Source: Labilithrix sp. (lineage in GTDB: Bacteria; Myxococcota_A; Polyangia; Polyangiales; Polyangiaceae). From it: a stretch of 64,000 nt of DNA. Under the pieces are notes generated by a model. It was not told the origin of the DNA, did not search any database, and was given only the letters and a program-made list of their open reading frames with translations. The stretch spans positions 62,001 to 126,000 of the forward strand of contig JAHBWD010000014.1 of assembly GCA_019637175.1 (NCBI GenBank), given 5' to 3'. Numbering within the stretch: the first letter of the stretch is position 1; each line of letters starts with the position of its first letter. Shown here piece by piece: positions 16,808-25,550 of this stretch. The translations under genes and the position numbers were made by a program.

Positions 16808-18204
16808 CGAGAGCGCGTCGGGCTCTCGTCGTCGCGGGCCTGCTCGCGGCCGCGGCGAGAGACGCGCACGCGGCCGACGGCCCGTGGTCGGACGACGATC
16901 CCGTCGACGGGCCCTCGCGCATCGCCGTCGGTGAAGCCGGCCTCCGCGCGGCCGCGGAGTATCGCGCGAACGCGATCGCGATACGACCGATCACGACCGC
17001 GTCGACCGATCGTCAGCTCGCGAGGCTCGAGCACCGCCTCCGTCTCGACGGCGCGATCGACCATCGCGAGAAGGTCCGCGTCGTCGCGTCGGTCGACGCG
17101 TTCGACGACGCGAGCGTCGCCGCGTCGATCGCGATCCGCCGTCTCTACGGAGAGGCGCGCTTGCCCTTCGGCGTCCTTCGCGTCGGGCGGCAGGCCTACG
17201 ATCGTGGCGCCGGCGTGCTCGTCAACGACGGCGACGGGCGGAGGAACCGCTTCGGCGTCGCGTACCGCGGCGACAACGTCGATCGCGTGCTCTTCGCGAC
17301 CAAGCCGATCGAGCTCTTCGGCCCGGAGGCCACGCGAGACGACGCGCCGGATCGCGGCGCGTTCGCCTTCCTCGCTTACGACCGCGTCGCCACCGGGCAG
17401 CCGCAGCTCTTCTCCGACGACGCGCATCAGGTCGTGAGCGCGATCGCGCTGCGCGCACCGCAGCTTCGCCTCGTGCGCGATCTCGACGTCCGTGCGTTCC
17501 ACGCCTACCGATGGCAGACGAGCCGCGACACGCACGTTCACGCCGCGGGAGGTCGCGTGGCCTACGGCTATCGCGAGCTCCACGTCGGCCTCGACGCGGC
17601 GGCGCTCGCGGGAACGACGGAGGCGCGATCGGTCCGGCAGGTGGGCCTTCGCGCGGCCATCCGGTGGGATCGCCCGAAGTGGAGCGCGTACGCCGAGGTC
17701 GACTACGCGTCGGGGCCCGATCGTCTGCGGCCGGGCGTCGGGGGCTCGGCGCTCTCGCGCTTCTCGTTCGCCGAGGACACCAACGTCGGCCTCCTCCTCT
17801 TCGAGCACGTGCTCGCGCAACAGAGCCTTCGCTCCGAACCGACGCGAGGCGCGTTCACCAACGCGTTCGCCTTGTTTCCGCAGCTCGACCTTCGCCCGCT
17901 GCCGAGCTTGCTCCTCCGCGGCGGCGTGCTCCTCGCGTGGGCTCCGTCGCCGATCGTCGACGAGGTGCGAACGCTCGAGCGGAGGGCGCGCGGCGTCCCC
18001 GATCCCGAGGTCAACCTCGTCGGGGGAAGGCCTGCGCGCACCTACGGGACGGAGCTCGATGCGCGGATCCAGTGGCGCTTCCTCGACCACGCGGCGCTCG
18101 ACCTCGAGGGCGCCGTGCTCCTGCCGGGCGCCGCGCTCGAGGACGCCGAAGGTCGCGCCCCGCGCGCCGCCATGGTGCAGGGCCGGGCCACCGTATTCTT
18201 CTGA
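16804..18204 (+). CDS. Predicted outer-membrane beta-barrel (porin/alginate-export-like) protein
   Basis: A 466-residue protein with a signal peptide (RRALVVAGLLAAAARDAHA, cut before ADGPW). The mature part alternates short amphipathic strands rich in Arg, Asp, Tyr and Val, and ends in an aromatic residue pair (GRATVFF), as barrel proteins do. Features such as DRQLARLEHRLRLDG, FGVLRVGRQ and YGTELDARIQWRF are like those of alginate-export/carbohydrate porin barrels, which suggests a passive channel, but the substrate is not visible. The start is GTG 16804 within the Nudix stop. It is followed after 31 bases by the membrane pseudokinase gene in the same direction. Confidence 0.75.
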   Translation: MTRARRALVVAGLLAAAARDAHAADGPWSDDDPVDGPSRIAVGEAGLRAAAEYRANAIAIRPITTASTDRQLARLEHRLRLDGAIDHREKVRVVASVDAFDDASVAASIAIRRLYGEARLPFGVLRVGRQAYDRGAGVLVNDGDGRRNRFGVAYRGDNVDRVLFATKPIELFGPEATRDDAPDRGAFAFLAYDRVATGQPQLFSDDAHQVVSAIALRAPQLRLVRDLDVRAFHAYRWQTSRDTHVHAAGGRVAYGYRELHVGLDAAALAGTTEARSVRQVGLRAAIRWDRPKWSAYAEVDYASGPDRLRPGVGGSALSRFSFAEDTNVGLLLFEHVLAQQSLRSEPTRGAFTNAFALFPQLDLRPLPSLLLRGGVLLAWAPSPIVDEVRTLERRARGVPDPEVNLVGGRPARTYGTELDARIQWRFLDHAALDLEGAVLLPGAALEDAEGRAPRAAMVQGRATVFF

Positions 18205-18235
18205 GCCCGCGCGCAGGGTCGCGTAGGATTGACGC

Positions 18236-19630
18236 GTGGCTCTCGACGCTGCCGCTCACCCGGCCTTCGCGCGGTTTCAGGTGCTCCAAGAGCTCGTGAC
18301 CGAGGCGGGGCACGAGACGCTCCTCGCGCGCAGCAAGACGGGCACGCTCGTCGCCATCCCGATCTTGATCCGCGCGCCGATCCCGACGGAGATGGCGTCG
18401 GCGCTCTCGCGCGAAGGCTCACAGGCCGCGAGGCTCGTGCACGACGCGATCGTGCAGACGCGCGCGCTGTTGCTCGAAGAAGAGCTCGCCGCGCTGGTGA
18501 CCGAGTTCATCCCCGGCGTCTCGCTCCAACGTCTCCTCCGTTTCGCGTCGGCGCGAAGCGTGCGCCTCCCCGACGACGCCGCCTGGTACGTGATCGAGCG
18601 CCTCCTCGCCGCGCTGACGCACGCGCACTCGCAGAAGGACGCGTCGGGGGGACAGTCGCCGATCCTCCACTCGGGCGTCTCGCCCTCGAGCGTGATCGTC
18701 GGTTGGGACGGGACGGTGAAGGCGCGAGACTTCGCCTCCGCGCGCATGCGCGCGATCGTCGCGCCGCTCCGCAAGCGAGCCGAGCCGTCGGAGACGCCGG
18801 CGGTGGTCGCGCCGGAGCAAGCGAGCGGCGGCTCGATCACCGCGCAGACGGACGTGTTCTGCGCGGCGCTCGTCGCCTGGCGCATCGCGACGGGCAGGAC
18901 GCCCTACGCGCGCTTCCGCAAGTCGGCGGCGCAGATGCTCATCGCGATGTCCGAGGGAGATCTCGCGCGCTTCGAGAAGACGCGACCCGATCTGCCCGCG
19001 CCCGTGCGCGTCGCCTTCCAGAGCGCGCTCGAGCCCGATCCGGCGAAGCGCACGATCGGCGCACAAGAGCTGCTCGACGTCGTGCGCGCGTACTTCAACG
19101 CGAGCGCGGGCAAGGAGTCGCTGGCGAAGCTCCTCGAGCGGTGGCGCGAGCAGCTCGAGCAATCGGTGACGCCGTGGGAGCGGCGCGCGTCGATCCCCGA
19201 CGCGCGCGAGATCGAGGCGGACGCGAAGGAGGTCGTCGTCCCCGACGGCGCGCTCGCCCTCGCGATGCCGGAGGACCGACCGAGCATCGACGCCCTGGTC
19301 GCGACGCCCGACGAGCCCGACGAGCCGTGGAACAAGGACGAAGACGCCTTGCCCCGCGAAGAGGTCGCGCTCGCCGCGACCGACGCGAAGGCGAGCCTCT
19401 CTCGCGTGGGATCGGTCGCGCCCGACGCGCTCCACATGTCGGCGCCCAAGGTCCGGATCACGAGCCCGAGCTTGCCGGTCTACGGCGGCGACGCCGTCAA
19501 CATCCCGCGGCCCATCGCCAAGAAGCAGTTCTTCAGCGGCGGCGTCGCCGCGGCGACGGTCTTCGCCGTCTTCGTGCTCCTCATCGTCGCGACCGTGATG
19601 CTCTTGAAGTGGCTCTCGGGCCCGGCGTGA
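18236..19630 (+). CDS. Membrane-anchored pseudokinase
   Basis: A 464-residue protein whose first ~280 residues follow a Ser/Thr kinase fold with the catalytic motifs lost. The VAIK site reads VAIPILIR with no Lys (39-46), the catalytic loop is HSGVSPSSVIV (145-155) instead of HRDxKPxN, and the metal site is RDFAS (164-168) instead of DFG. An APEQ motif and the C-lobe (TDVFCAALVAWRIATGRTPY) are kept. A polar linker follows, then one C-terminal membrane helix (~433-458). The start is GTG 18236. It probably acts as a binding or scaffold protein rather than an enzyme. It ends exactly where the convergent thiO gene ends. Confidence 0.85.
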   Translation: MALDAAAHPAFARFQVLQELVTEAGHETLLARSKTGTLVAIPILIRAPIPTEMASALSREGSQAARLVHDAIVQTRALLLEEELAALVTEFIPGVSLQRLLRFASARSVRLPDDAAWYVIERLLAALTHAHSQKDASGGQSPILHSGVSPSSVIVGWDGTVKARDFASARMRAIVAPLRKRAEPSETPAVVAPEQASGGSITAQTDVFCAALVAWRIATGRTPYARFRKSAAQMLIAMSEGDLARFEKTRPDLPAPVRVAFQSALEPDPAKRTIGAQELLDVVRAYFNASAGKESLAKLLERWREQLEQSVTPWERRASIPDAREIEADAKEVVVPDGALALAMPEDRPSIDALVATPDEPDEPWNKDEDALPREEVALAATDAKASLSRVGSVAPDALHMSAPKVRITSPSLPVYGGDAVNIPRPIAKKQFFSGGVAAATVFAVFVLLIVATVMLLKWLSGPA

Positions 19631-20692
19631 TCACGACGTGAGGACGGCGTCGGCGACGCGCGTCGCCGTCGTCTTCGCGAGGAGGATCCCGTTGCGGTGA
19701 TGGCCCGTCGCGAGGAAGAGGCCCGGCAGCGGCGACGCGCCGACGAGCGGGCCATCGCTCGCGCCCGCGACGCTCGGGCGAAAGTTGCACCATGCACGCA
19801 CCATCTCGGCGCCCGCGAGCCGCGGCACCACCGCGATCGCGGCGCCGAGGATGCCGTGCACGCCCGCGGCGGTGACCTCGCGCCGATGGCCGACGTCTTC
19901 CATCGTCGACCCGCAGAGGATACGCCCGTCGCCCCGGGGCACGACGTAGGCGTGGCCGTCGAAGACGATCGACGAGGTGCGGGGCGGCCGCTCCTCGAGC
20001 ATCACGAGCTGACCGCGCACCGGCCGTACGCGCGGCAGATCGTCGGGCACGCCGGGGACGAGCGACGACCAGCTCCCGGCGGCGAGGACGACGGCGTCCG
20101 CGCGGAGGGTCTCGCGCCCGTCGAGGCCGACGCCGACGCATCGCCCGCCCTCCTTCAGCAACGTGGAGACGGTCGTGCCGCCGCGCATGACGACGCCCGC
20201 CTTCGCGGCGGCGACGACGAGCGCGCGAAGGAGCTGCGGCGGATCGATCTGCGCTTCGTCTGCATAGTGCGCCGCGCCGGCGAGGCCCGGCGCGAGCTCC
20301 GGCTCGATCGCGTGCGCCCCGGCCGCGTCGAGCAGCTCCGCGCGGAGGCCCGCGGCACGCTGCGCTTCGACGGCTCGCTTCATCGCGGCGAGATCGCCCT
20401 CGCTCCTCGCGACCGCGAGGACGCCGGAGCGGCGGTGCCCGATGTCGATCCCGGTCGCTTCGCGGAGCGCGCTCGCCCACTCGCCGTACGCGTCGCGCGC
20501 GCGCACGAAGGTCGCGAGCTCTTGCTCGTCTCTCGACTCGATCTGCGCCGCCAGCATGCCCGCCGCGGCGCTCGACGCCTCGGCCCCGGCGACGGCCCTC
20601 TCGAGGACGACGACGTCGCGAACGCCGCGCTGCGCGAGCTCGACCGCCGCCGCGCATCCCATGACGCCCCCTCCGACGATGACGACGCGCAT
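19631..20692 (-). CDS. thiO: Glycine oxidase / FAD-dependent amino-acid oxidase (ThiO type)
   Basis: A 353-residue DAO-family flavoenzyme: N-terminal dinucleotide fold IVGGGVMGC (5-13), EASSAAAGMLA typical of ThiO, a central VLAAGSWSS block, and a C-terminal FAD segment FLATGHHRNGILLA. ThiO oxidises glycine to iminoglycine (dehydroglycine), which feeds thiazole formation in thiamine synthesis. No thiS, thiG or other thiamine gene lies in the window, so the assignment rests on the sequence type. Start ATG 20692 gives the canonical MRVVIVGGG opening. It is divergent from the DUF2330 gene across 57 bases. Confidence 0.85.
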   Translation of the reverse strand: MRVVIVGGGVMGCAAAVELAQRGVRDVVVLERAVAGAEASSAAAGMLAAQIESRDEQELATFVRARDAYGEWASALREATGIDIGHRRSGVLAVARSEGDLAAMKRAVEAQRAAGLRAELLDAAGAHAIEPELAPGLAGAAHYADEAQIDPPQLLRALVVAAAKAGVVMRGGTTVSTLLKEGGRCVGVGLDGRETLRADAVVLAAGSWSSLVPGVPDDLPRVRPVRGQLVMLEERPPRTSSIVFDGHAYVVPRGDGRILCGSTMEDVGHRREVTAAGVHGILGAAIAVVPRLAGAEMVRAWCNFRPSVAGASDGPLVGASPLPGLFLATGHHRNGILLAKTTATRVADAVLTS

Positions 20693-20749
20693 CGGCTCGT
20701 CCCATACACCGTCGTTGACGGGGATGCGAGACGCGGGTCTGCTTGCGCG

Positions 20750-22486
20750 ATGTCGGCTCGGCGCGTGCGCATCCCGGCGGCCTTCGCCGCCTTCGTGCTC
20801 GTCGGGCTGCTCTCGCCGGCGGCGCGCGCGTTCGGCGCCTTCTACGTCAGCGGGGCCGACGCGAAGCTCGTCGCCGACGCGTCGCAGGTGGTGCTCATGC
20901 GCGAGGGCACGCGCACGGTCCTCTCGATGCAGAACGACTACCAGGGCCCGCCGGAGAGCTTCGCGATGGTGGTGCCCGTCCCCGTCGTTCTCCAGAAAGA
21001 GAACGTCAAGACGCTCCCTCGCGAGATCTTCGCGCGCGTCGACACCGCCGACGCGCCTCGCCTCGTCGAGTACTGGGAGGCCGATCCGTGCGCGCCGCGC
21101 GATCCGACGACGCGCGAGCGCGCGGGCGTGGGCGCGTCGCCGCGGCCTTCGCCGCCGAGCGTCGCGGCGCCGAAGGATCTCGGCGTGACCGTCGAGGCGC
21201 AGTTCACGGTCGGCGAGTACGAGATCGTCATCCTCGGCGCGAAGGACTCGTCGGGCCTCGACGCCTGGCTCAAGAGAGAGGGCTACAAGATCCCCGAGGG
21301 CAGCGAGCCGTATCTCCGGCCGTACGTGGAGAAGGGCACCAAGTTCTTCGTCGCGCGCGTCGACGTCACGAAGGTGAAGATGAACGGCGGCCGCGCGACG
21401 CTCTCGCCGCTCCGTTTCCACTACGACGCGGTGGAGCTCGCGCTGCCGATCCGCCTCGGGCTCGTGAACTCGGCGGGCACGCAGGATCTCATCGTGCACG
21501 TGCTCGGCAAGGGCAAGCGCTACGAGGTCGCGAACTACCCGAACGTCACGATCCCGACGAACCTCGACGTCTCCGAGAGCGCGAAGGCGAATTTCGGGTC
21601 GTTCTACGCGGCGCTCTTCGATCGCACGCTGGCGAAGCACCCGAAGGCGGTCGTCACCGAGTACGCGTGGGACGCGGGCACGTGCGATCCCTGCCCCCAG
21701 CCGCCGCTCACCGACGGCGAGCTGCTCACGCTGGGCGCGGACGTTCTGCCGTCGGTGTCTTCGGAGACGGAGATGGTCGACGGCGATCTCTTGAAGGCGC
21801 TCGGCGCGGACGCTGGCACGCGGGGGCCCGCCGCGGGATCGCGCGCGCCGGGCGCGCCGGGGCGCCGGCGGTACTACGGCGTTCGCACGTCGTTCGTCCT
21901 CACGCGCTTGCACGCGCGCTACACGCGCGACGCGCTCGGCGACGACCTCGTCTTGAGAGAGGCGGCGCCCGTCGCCGGCGGGCGCGAGGTCCGCGTCGAC
22001 GGCGCGCTCGACACCGGCGCGACGTCCTCGGGCTCGAACGCGTTCCAGGGCCGTTACGCCGTCCGCCATCCGTGGACCGGTCCGATCGCGTGCGCCGAGC
22101 CCGTGCGCAACGTCTGGGGGGCCCCGCCCGGCGGCCTCGACAACGGGCCGGCGAGGGCCGCGAGAGATCTCGCGTACGCCGCGCGCGGGCAAAACGTGCA
22201 TCTTGCATCTTTCTTGCGGACCGACATCGCGAAGCTCGACGTGAAGGCCGCGGGCGCGGCGCCTTCGGGCGTCGGCCCGGTGCCCTCCGCGTCGGCCCCG
22301 GCGCCGGCCCCTCTCCCCGAAGGAGGCATCGACGACATGGGCGTGTCGCACGCTCCCGCCGCGCGATCGTCCTGCCTCGGCTGTGCGCTCGCGCCTTCCG
22401 GAAGCGGTGCCACTTCGCTCGCCGCCTCGGCCGGCGCGCTCGCGGCCCTCGCTGCGCGTCTCTACGGGCGAAGACGCTCACGATAG
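20750..22486 (+). CDS. DUF2330 protein with MYXO-CTERM-like C-terminal tail
   Basis: A 578-residue exported protein with a signal peptide (FVLVGLLSPAARAFG). The body matches DUF2330: FYVSGADAKLVADASQVVLM near the start, MVVPVPVVL, then LDAWLKREGY and a block ending YVEKGTKFFVARVDV. The C-terminus has SCLGCALAPSGSG, then an Ala/Leu-rich hydrophobic run and RRRSR. This is the three-part pattern (Cys motif, membrane helix, Arg cluster) of MYXO-CTERM sorting signals, which in myxobacteria are processed by a myxosortase and often lead to surface display. DUF2330 itself has no settled function. It converges on the epimerase gene at 22535. Confidence 0.88.
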   Translation: MSARRVRIPAAFAAFVLVGLLSPAARAFGAFYVSGADAKLVADASQVVLMREGTRTVLSMQNDYQGPPESFAMVVPVPVVLQKENVKTLPREIFARVDTADAPRLVEYWEADPCAPRDPTTRERAGVGASPRPSPPSVAAPKDLGVTVEAQFTVGEYEIVILGAKDSSGLDAWLKREGYKIPEGSEPYLRPYVEKGTKFFVARVDVTKVKMNGGRATLSPLRFHYDAVELALPIRLGLVNSAGTQDLIVHVLGKGKRYEVANYPNVTIPTNLDVSESAKANFGSFYAALFDRTLAKHPKAVVTEYAWDAGTCDPCPQPPLTDGELLTLGADVLPSVSSETEMVDGDLLKALGADAGTRGPAAGSRAPGAPGRRRYYGVRTSFVLTRLHARYTRDALGDDLVLREAAPVAGGREVRVDGALDTGATSSGSNAFQGRYAVRHPWTGPIACAEPVRNVWGAPPGGLDNGPARAARDLAYAARGQNVHLASFLRTDIAKLDVKAAGAAPSGVGPVPSASAPAPAPLPEGGIDDMGVSHAPAARSSCLGCALAPSGSGATSLAASAGALAALAARLYGRRRSR

Positions 22487-22534
22487 TCGCTGATCGAGAT
22501 CACGATCGACGACGCCAGGAGCGATGCGCGAGCG

Positions 22535-23524
22535 TCACGAGAGGTAGCCCTCCCTTCCGAACCAGGCCATCGCGTCGCTCACCGCGTTCTCGAGCGGCGA
22601 TTGGGGCATGCCGAGCTCGCGCACGGCTTTGCTGCAATCTGCACGTAAGCCGAGCCGCGCGATGCGCACCGCCGCGGGGGTGAAGAGCGGCGGCCTCTTC
22701 GTCACGCGGTCGGCGACGAAGCGCATCCCCCGCGCGGCGGCGCGCGCCGCGGCGAAGGGCGCGACGACGACGCGTTTGTTCGGCGCGCCGACGGCCTCGA
22801 GCGCCATCTTCGCCACCTCGACCATGCTGAGATCGCGGCACCCGAGGAGGTAGGTCTCGCCGCGCTTGCCCTTCTCGGCGGCGAGCACGTGCGCGCGCGC
22901 CATGTCGCGGACGTCGGCGAAGTTCGTCGCGGTGTCGGCGACGACGACCACCGGCATCTTCACCGTCGTGAGGAGGAGGCGACCGGTCGGCGTCGGCGCC
23001 GCGTCGCCCGGCCCGAGAGGCCCGCAGGGCGCGACGATCACGACGTCTTGCTCGCGCGCGGCCTGCACGGCGACCTCGTGCGCGGCCGCCTTGCTCCGCG
23101 AATAGGCGTCGCCGGTCGCGCCGAGCGCGAACGCGCTCTCCTCGGTCGCGCGCGCGCTCGGCCCTTGACCGCCGAAGCGGGCGATCGAGCTCGTGTGCAC
23201 GACGCGCCGAACGCCCTCGGCGCGCGCGGCCTCGAGCACGTTGCGCGTGCCCTCGACGTTGACGCGATGCATGTGCGCTTCGTCGCGCGTCCAGAGCGCG
23301 TAGATCGCCGCGAGGTGGAAGACGACCTCGCATCCGCGCGCGGCCGCGCGCACGTCGGAGAGCCGCGTGACGTCGCCGGCGAACCGTTCGACGTCGAGGC
23401 GCCGCAGGTTCGTGAGGCGCTCGTTCGGGAGGTGAAACGCGCGGACCTCGTGCCCGGCGTCGAGAAGCGCGCGGACGACGTTCGAGCCGATGAAGCCCGC
23501 CGCGCCCGTGACGAGCGCCTTCAC
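22535..23524 (-). CDS. HpnA-like NAD(P)-dependent epimerase/dehydratase (extended SDR)
   Basis: A 329-residue extended short-chain dehydrogenase: TGAAGFIG (6-13) for NAD(P) binding, the catalytic YSRSK pair (YxxxK), and a HpnA-like pattern of PTPTGRLLL, NFADVRDMA, ETYLLG and a C-terminal KAVRELGM...AMAWFGREGYL. HpnA proteins are often encoded with hopanoid genes, and dihydroflavonol-4-reductase-like relatives act on other substrates; no hopanoid gene is near, so the substrate is open. The start is GTG 23524, whose GTGA overlaps the stop of the upstream gene. The pair is divergent from tetR and most likely under its control. Confidence 0.87.
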   Translation of the reverse strand: MKALVTGAAGFIGSNVVRALLDAGHEVRAFHLPNERLTNLRRLDVERFAGDVTRLSDVRAAARGCEVVFHLAAIYALWTRDEAHMHRVNVEGTRNVLEAARAEGVRRVVHTSSIARFGGQGPSARATEESAFALGATGDAYSRSKAAAHEVAVQAAREQDVVIVAPCGPLGPGDAAPTPTGRLLLTTVKMPVVVVADTATNFADVRDMARAHVLAAEKGKRGETYLLGCRDLSMVEVAKMALEAVGAPNKRVVVAPFAAARAAARGMRFVADRVTKRPPLFTPAAVRIARLGLRADCSKAVRELGMPQSPLENAVSDAMAWFGREGYLS

Positions 23525-24084
23525 GTGACCCGCGCGAGGGCGAAGTAGAGCCAGAGGACGTCGCGTGCGCGCGTACGCAGGTAGGCCTGCCCGAGCCAGA
23601 GGCCCGGCTCGATCTCGCGGATCTCGTCCTTGATGCTCCGGATGACGGGCGGGTTCGAGGGAAGATCGTAGTCGAGCTGGAGCGCGTCGAAATCGCCCGC
23701 GCGCGATGGCGCGATCGAGGTCTCGAAGCGGAAGAGCCGAAGCCTCTCGGAGAAGACGCGGTTGTCGCCCTCGCCGTTCGACTCGCCGAACGGCCTGAAC
23801 GTCTTGCCTCGCCACGGGAACGATCTCGATCCGGCGAACGCGCGGAGGGCCGACGCGAGCGACGGGCGCGACGCGAGCGACGGCCACGCGAGCATGCGCC
23901 CGCGGAGATCGCCCTCGACCTCGCCGATCCGGGGCGCGCGCGCCTCGCGGTAGAGCGCCTCGAGCTCCGCCGGGCCGCGGTCGAGCAGGGCGTCGAGGTG
24001 CTGGAGGCGCTCGTGATCCTTCGCCGAGAGGCCTCCTGGAGAGGGGAACGGCGCTCCGGCGACGGCGGGGCTTTCGGCGAACAT
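23521..24084 (-). CDS. Unknown protein co-encoded with the HpnA-like epimerase
   Basis: A 187-residue soluble protein without signal or membrane segment. The N-terminal half is helical (DHERLQHLDALLDRGPAEL), and the C-terminal half looks beta-rich (NRVFSERLRLFRFET, LQLDYDLPSNPPV, EIEPGLWLGQAYLR, VLWLYFALAR), which suggests a ligand-binding barrel. I do not recognise the family. The start ATG 24084 is supported by AGGAGG (24091-24096) six bases upstream. Its last four bases overlap the GTG of the epimerase gene. The gene begins inside the TetR-operator region, so it is probably the first gene of a repressed two-gene operon. Confidence 0.75.
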   Translation of the reverse strand: MFAESPAVAGAPFPSPGGLSAKDHERLQHLDALLDRGPAELEALYREARAPRIGEVEGDLRGRMLAWPSLASRPSLASALRAFAGSRSFPWRGKTFRPFGESNGEGDNRVFSERLRLFRFETSIAPSRAGDFDALQLDYDLPSNPPVIRSIKDEIREIEPGLWLGQAYLRTRARDVLWLYFALARVT

Positions 24085-24090
24085 GGCGGA

Positions 24091-24096
24091 CCTCCT
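24091..24096 (-). promoter_or_regulatory. Strong ribosome binding site AGGAGG
   Basis: A perfect AGGAGG on the minus strand lies six bases before ATG 24084. It fixes the start of the first gene of the epimerase pair and argues against reading the tetR gene from the overlapping plus-strand ATG at 24083. Confidence 0.75.
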
Positions 24097-24101
24097 GTGT
24101 T

Positions 24102-24123
24102 TCACATACGAATCGGTATGTGA
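24102..24123. promoter_or_regulatory. TetR-type operator, copy 1
   Basis: Perfect inverted repeat TCACATAC-N6-GTATGTGA (8-bp arms, 24102-24109 and 24116-24123) between the divergent epimerase pair and tetR. Its inner 18 bases share ACATACG..-..GTATGT with the second copy downstream. Arm length and spacing suit a TetR dimer. Confidence 0.7.
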
Positions 24124-24135
24124 GCTTGATCTTCC

Positions 24136-24153
24136 ACATACGGACGCGTATGT
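24136..24153. promoter_or_regulatory. TetR-type operator, copy 2
   Basis: Perfect inverted repeat ACATACG-N4-CGTATGT (arms 24136-24142 and 24147-24153). Its centre lies 32 bases (about three helical turns) from the centre of copy 1, so two dimers could bind the same DNA face. It ends seven bases before the tetR GTG, suggesting autorepression. Confidence 0.7.
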
Positions 24154-24160
24154 CAAATGG

Positions 24161-24814
24161 GTGCGCGCCGCGAAGAAGCCGAAGCCCCCGAAGAAGGCGC
24201 CTGTCTCGCGCGAGGCGACGAAGCGCGAGACCCGCGAGGCGCTCGTCGCGGCGGCGCTCTCGCTCTTCGCCGAGCAGGGGCTCGACGTCCCGAGCCTCGA
24301 CGCCATCTGCGATCGCGCCGGCTACACGCGAGGGGCGTTCTACGTCCACTTCAAGACGCGCGAGGACATCCTCGTCGCGGTCATGGACCACGTGGGCGAG
24401 TCGTTCCTCGCGAGCATGTTCGCGACGGCGGGCGCGATCCCGACGGGCGGCAAGCGCTTCCACTTCGCCGTCGAGCGCTTCGCGCAGGCGGTCGCGTCAG
24501 GGGCCTACCCGCTCATGTCGACGTCGTCGAAGGGGCCGCTCGTGCGCCCTCACCAGCTCCTCGACGCGTGCGCGCGATCGCCCGCGGTGCGCGAGCGCTA
24601 TCGCCACCTCGTCGAGCTGAGCGTCGCGTCGGTCGCGCAGCTCGTTGCCGCCGACCAACACGACGGCGATCTACGCCCCGACGTCGACGCCTCGAGCGTC
24701 GCGTCGATGGCGCTCGCGTTGATCATCGGCGCGCAGACGATGAGCGAGCTCGGCCTCCCGCTGGATCCGGGCCGCATCGGCGCCGCCGTCGAGCGGCTCC
24801 TCGCGCGGGCGTGA
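24161..24814 (+). CDS. TetR-family transcriptional regulator
   Basis: A 217-residue regulator. After a Lys/Pro-rich leader, residues ~18-64 hold the TetR DNA-binding domain: REALVAAALSLFAEQG, then a helix-turn-helix around SLDAICDRAGYTRGAFYVHF. The rest is the helical ligand-binding and dimerisation domain. The start is GTG 24161; the in-frame ATG at 24083 would run through both operators and collide with the divergent start, so it was rejected. No clear ribosome site precedes the GTG, and the message may be leaderless or very short-leadered. It most likely represses itself and the divergent epimerase pair; the inducer is unknown. Confidence 0.9.
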   Translation: MRAAKKPKPPKKAPVSREATKRETREALVAAALSLFAEQGLDVPSLDAICDRAGYTRGAFYVHFKTREDILVAVMDHVGESFLASMFATAGAIPTGGKRFHFAVERFAQAVASGAYPLMSTSSKGPLVRPHQLLDACARSPAVRERYRHLVELSVASVAQLVAADQHDGDLRPDVDASSVASMALALIIGAQTMSELGLPLDPGRIGAAVERLLARA

Positions 24815-24821
24815 GAGGTCG

Positions 24822-25466
24822 CTAACCGACCCTGCGCAGCAGCTTCGCGGTGATCGAGAGGTTCCAGATCGCGAAGCCGAGGAACATCGCGATGAGCAAG
24901 ATTGCGGAGCGCGCGCCCGCCGGCGCTTCGCCCTCGACGAGCAGCCACGCCGAATCGGGCACCTGCTGCCCGGTCGCGTCGCGAACCGCCGCCGCGAGGC
25001 CCCTGTGCTTCGGTCCGGCGGCGTCGAACCGGACGAGGCGGCCGGTCATCTGGCTCGGCGGCACGTAGCGGATGTTCTCCGCGCCCGCGGGCACGCGGAC
25101 CTCGACCCAGACGTTGGGGCGGCCCGCGACGGGCATGAGGCGGAACGAATCGGAGACGAGCGGGCGCTCGTAGCGGATCGCGTGGGCCGCGCCGAGCATC
25201 GCCGTGCCCTGCACGTACCCGTTCTCGACGAACGCCGCCGGCGCCGCCGAGCCGAGATCGCCGAGATCGGTCGGGGAAGACGCCGTGAAGGCGTAGCCCG
25301 CGTCTCTCCGCAGCGCGAACACCATCGCGATCGACGCGAGCGCCGTGACGAGGAGGAGCGCCACCGTGACCGTGCGCTCGCGCTTCGGCGGGTTCGGGAG
25401 CTCGAGGAGCTCCGGATCGACGGCGTCGTCGGCGAGCTGGGGGAGGTCGTGGGTCGCTTGCGTCAC
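24822..25466 (-). CDS. Membrane protein with a periplasmic domain between two helices
   Basis: A 214-residue protein: acidic cytoplasmic start, first membrane helix (VTVALLLVTALASIAMVFAL, ~33-52), an extracytoplasmic domain of ~120 residues, a second helix (SAILLIAMFLGFAIWNLSI, ~185-204) and a short basic end. The middle domain is beta-rich, with PNVWVEVRVPAG and TGRLVRFDAAG, somewhat like small OB/SH3-type envelope domains. No family was recognised. It ends seven bases from the convergent tetR stop and is divergent from the zinc-ribbon gene across ~195 bases. Confidence 0.72.
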   Translation of the reverse strand: MTQATHDLPQLADDAVDPELLELPNPPKRERTVTVALLLVTALASIAMVFALRRDAGYAFTASSPTDLGDLGSAAPAAFVENGYVQGTAMLGAAHAIRYERPLVSDSFRLMPVAGRPNVWVEVRVPAGAENIRYVPPSQMTGRLVRFDAAGPKHRGLAAAVRDATGQQVPDSAWLLVEGEAPAGARSAILLIAMFLGFAIWNLSITAKLLRRVG

Positions 25467-25550
25467 GGTGGACCTGGTCTGGGATGCGCCGCTCTCACTG
25501 TAAACGCGGCGATGTCCTTCGCCAAACCGACAACGTCCGCCGCCGTGGGT

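Noticed and set aside
24083..24160. Upstream extension of tetR to ATG 24083
   Set aside because: It would cross both operators and overlap the divergent gene and its AGGAGG; TetR homology begins after GTG 24161.
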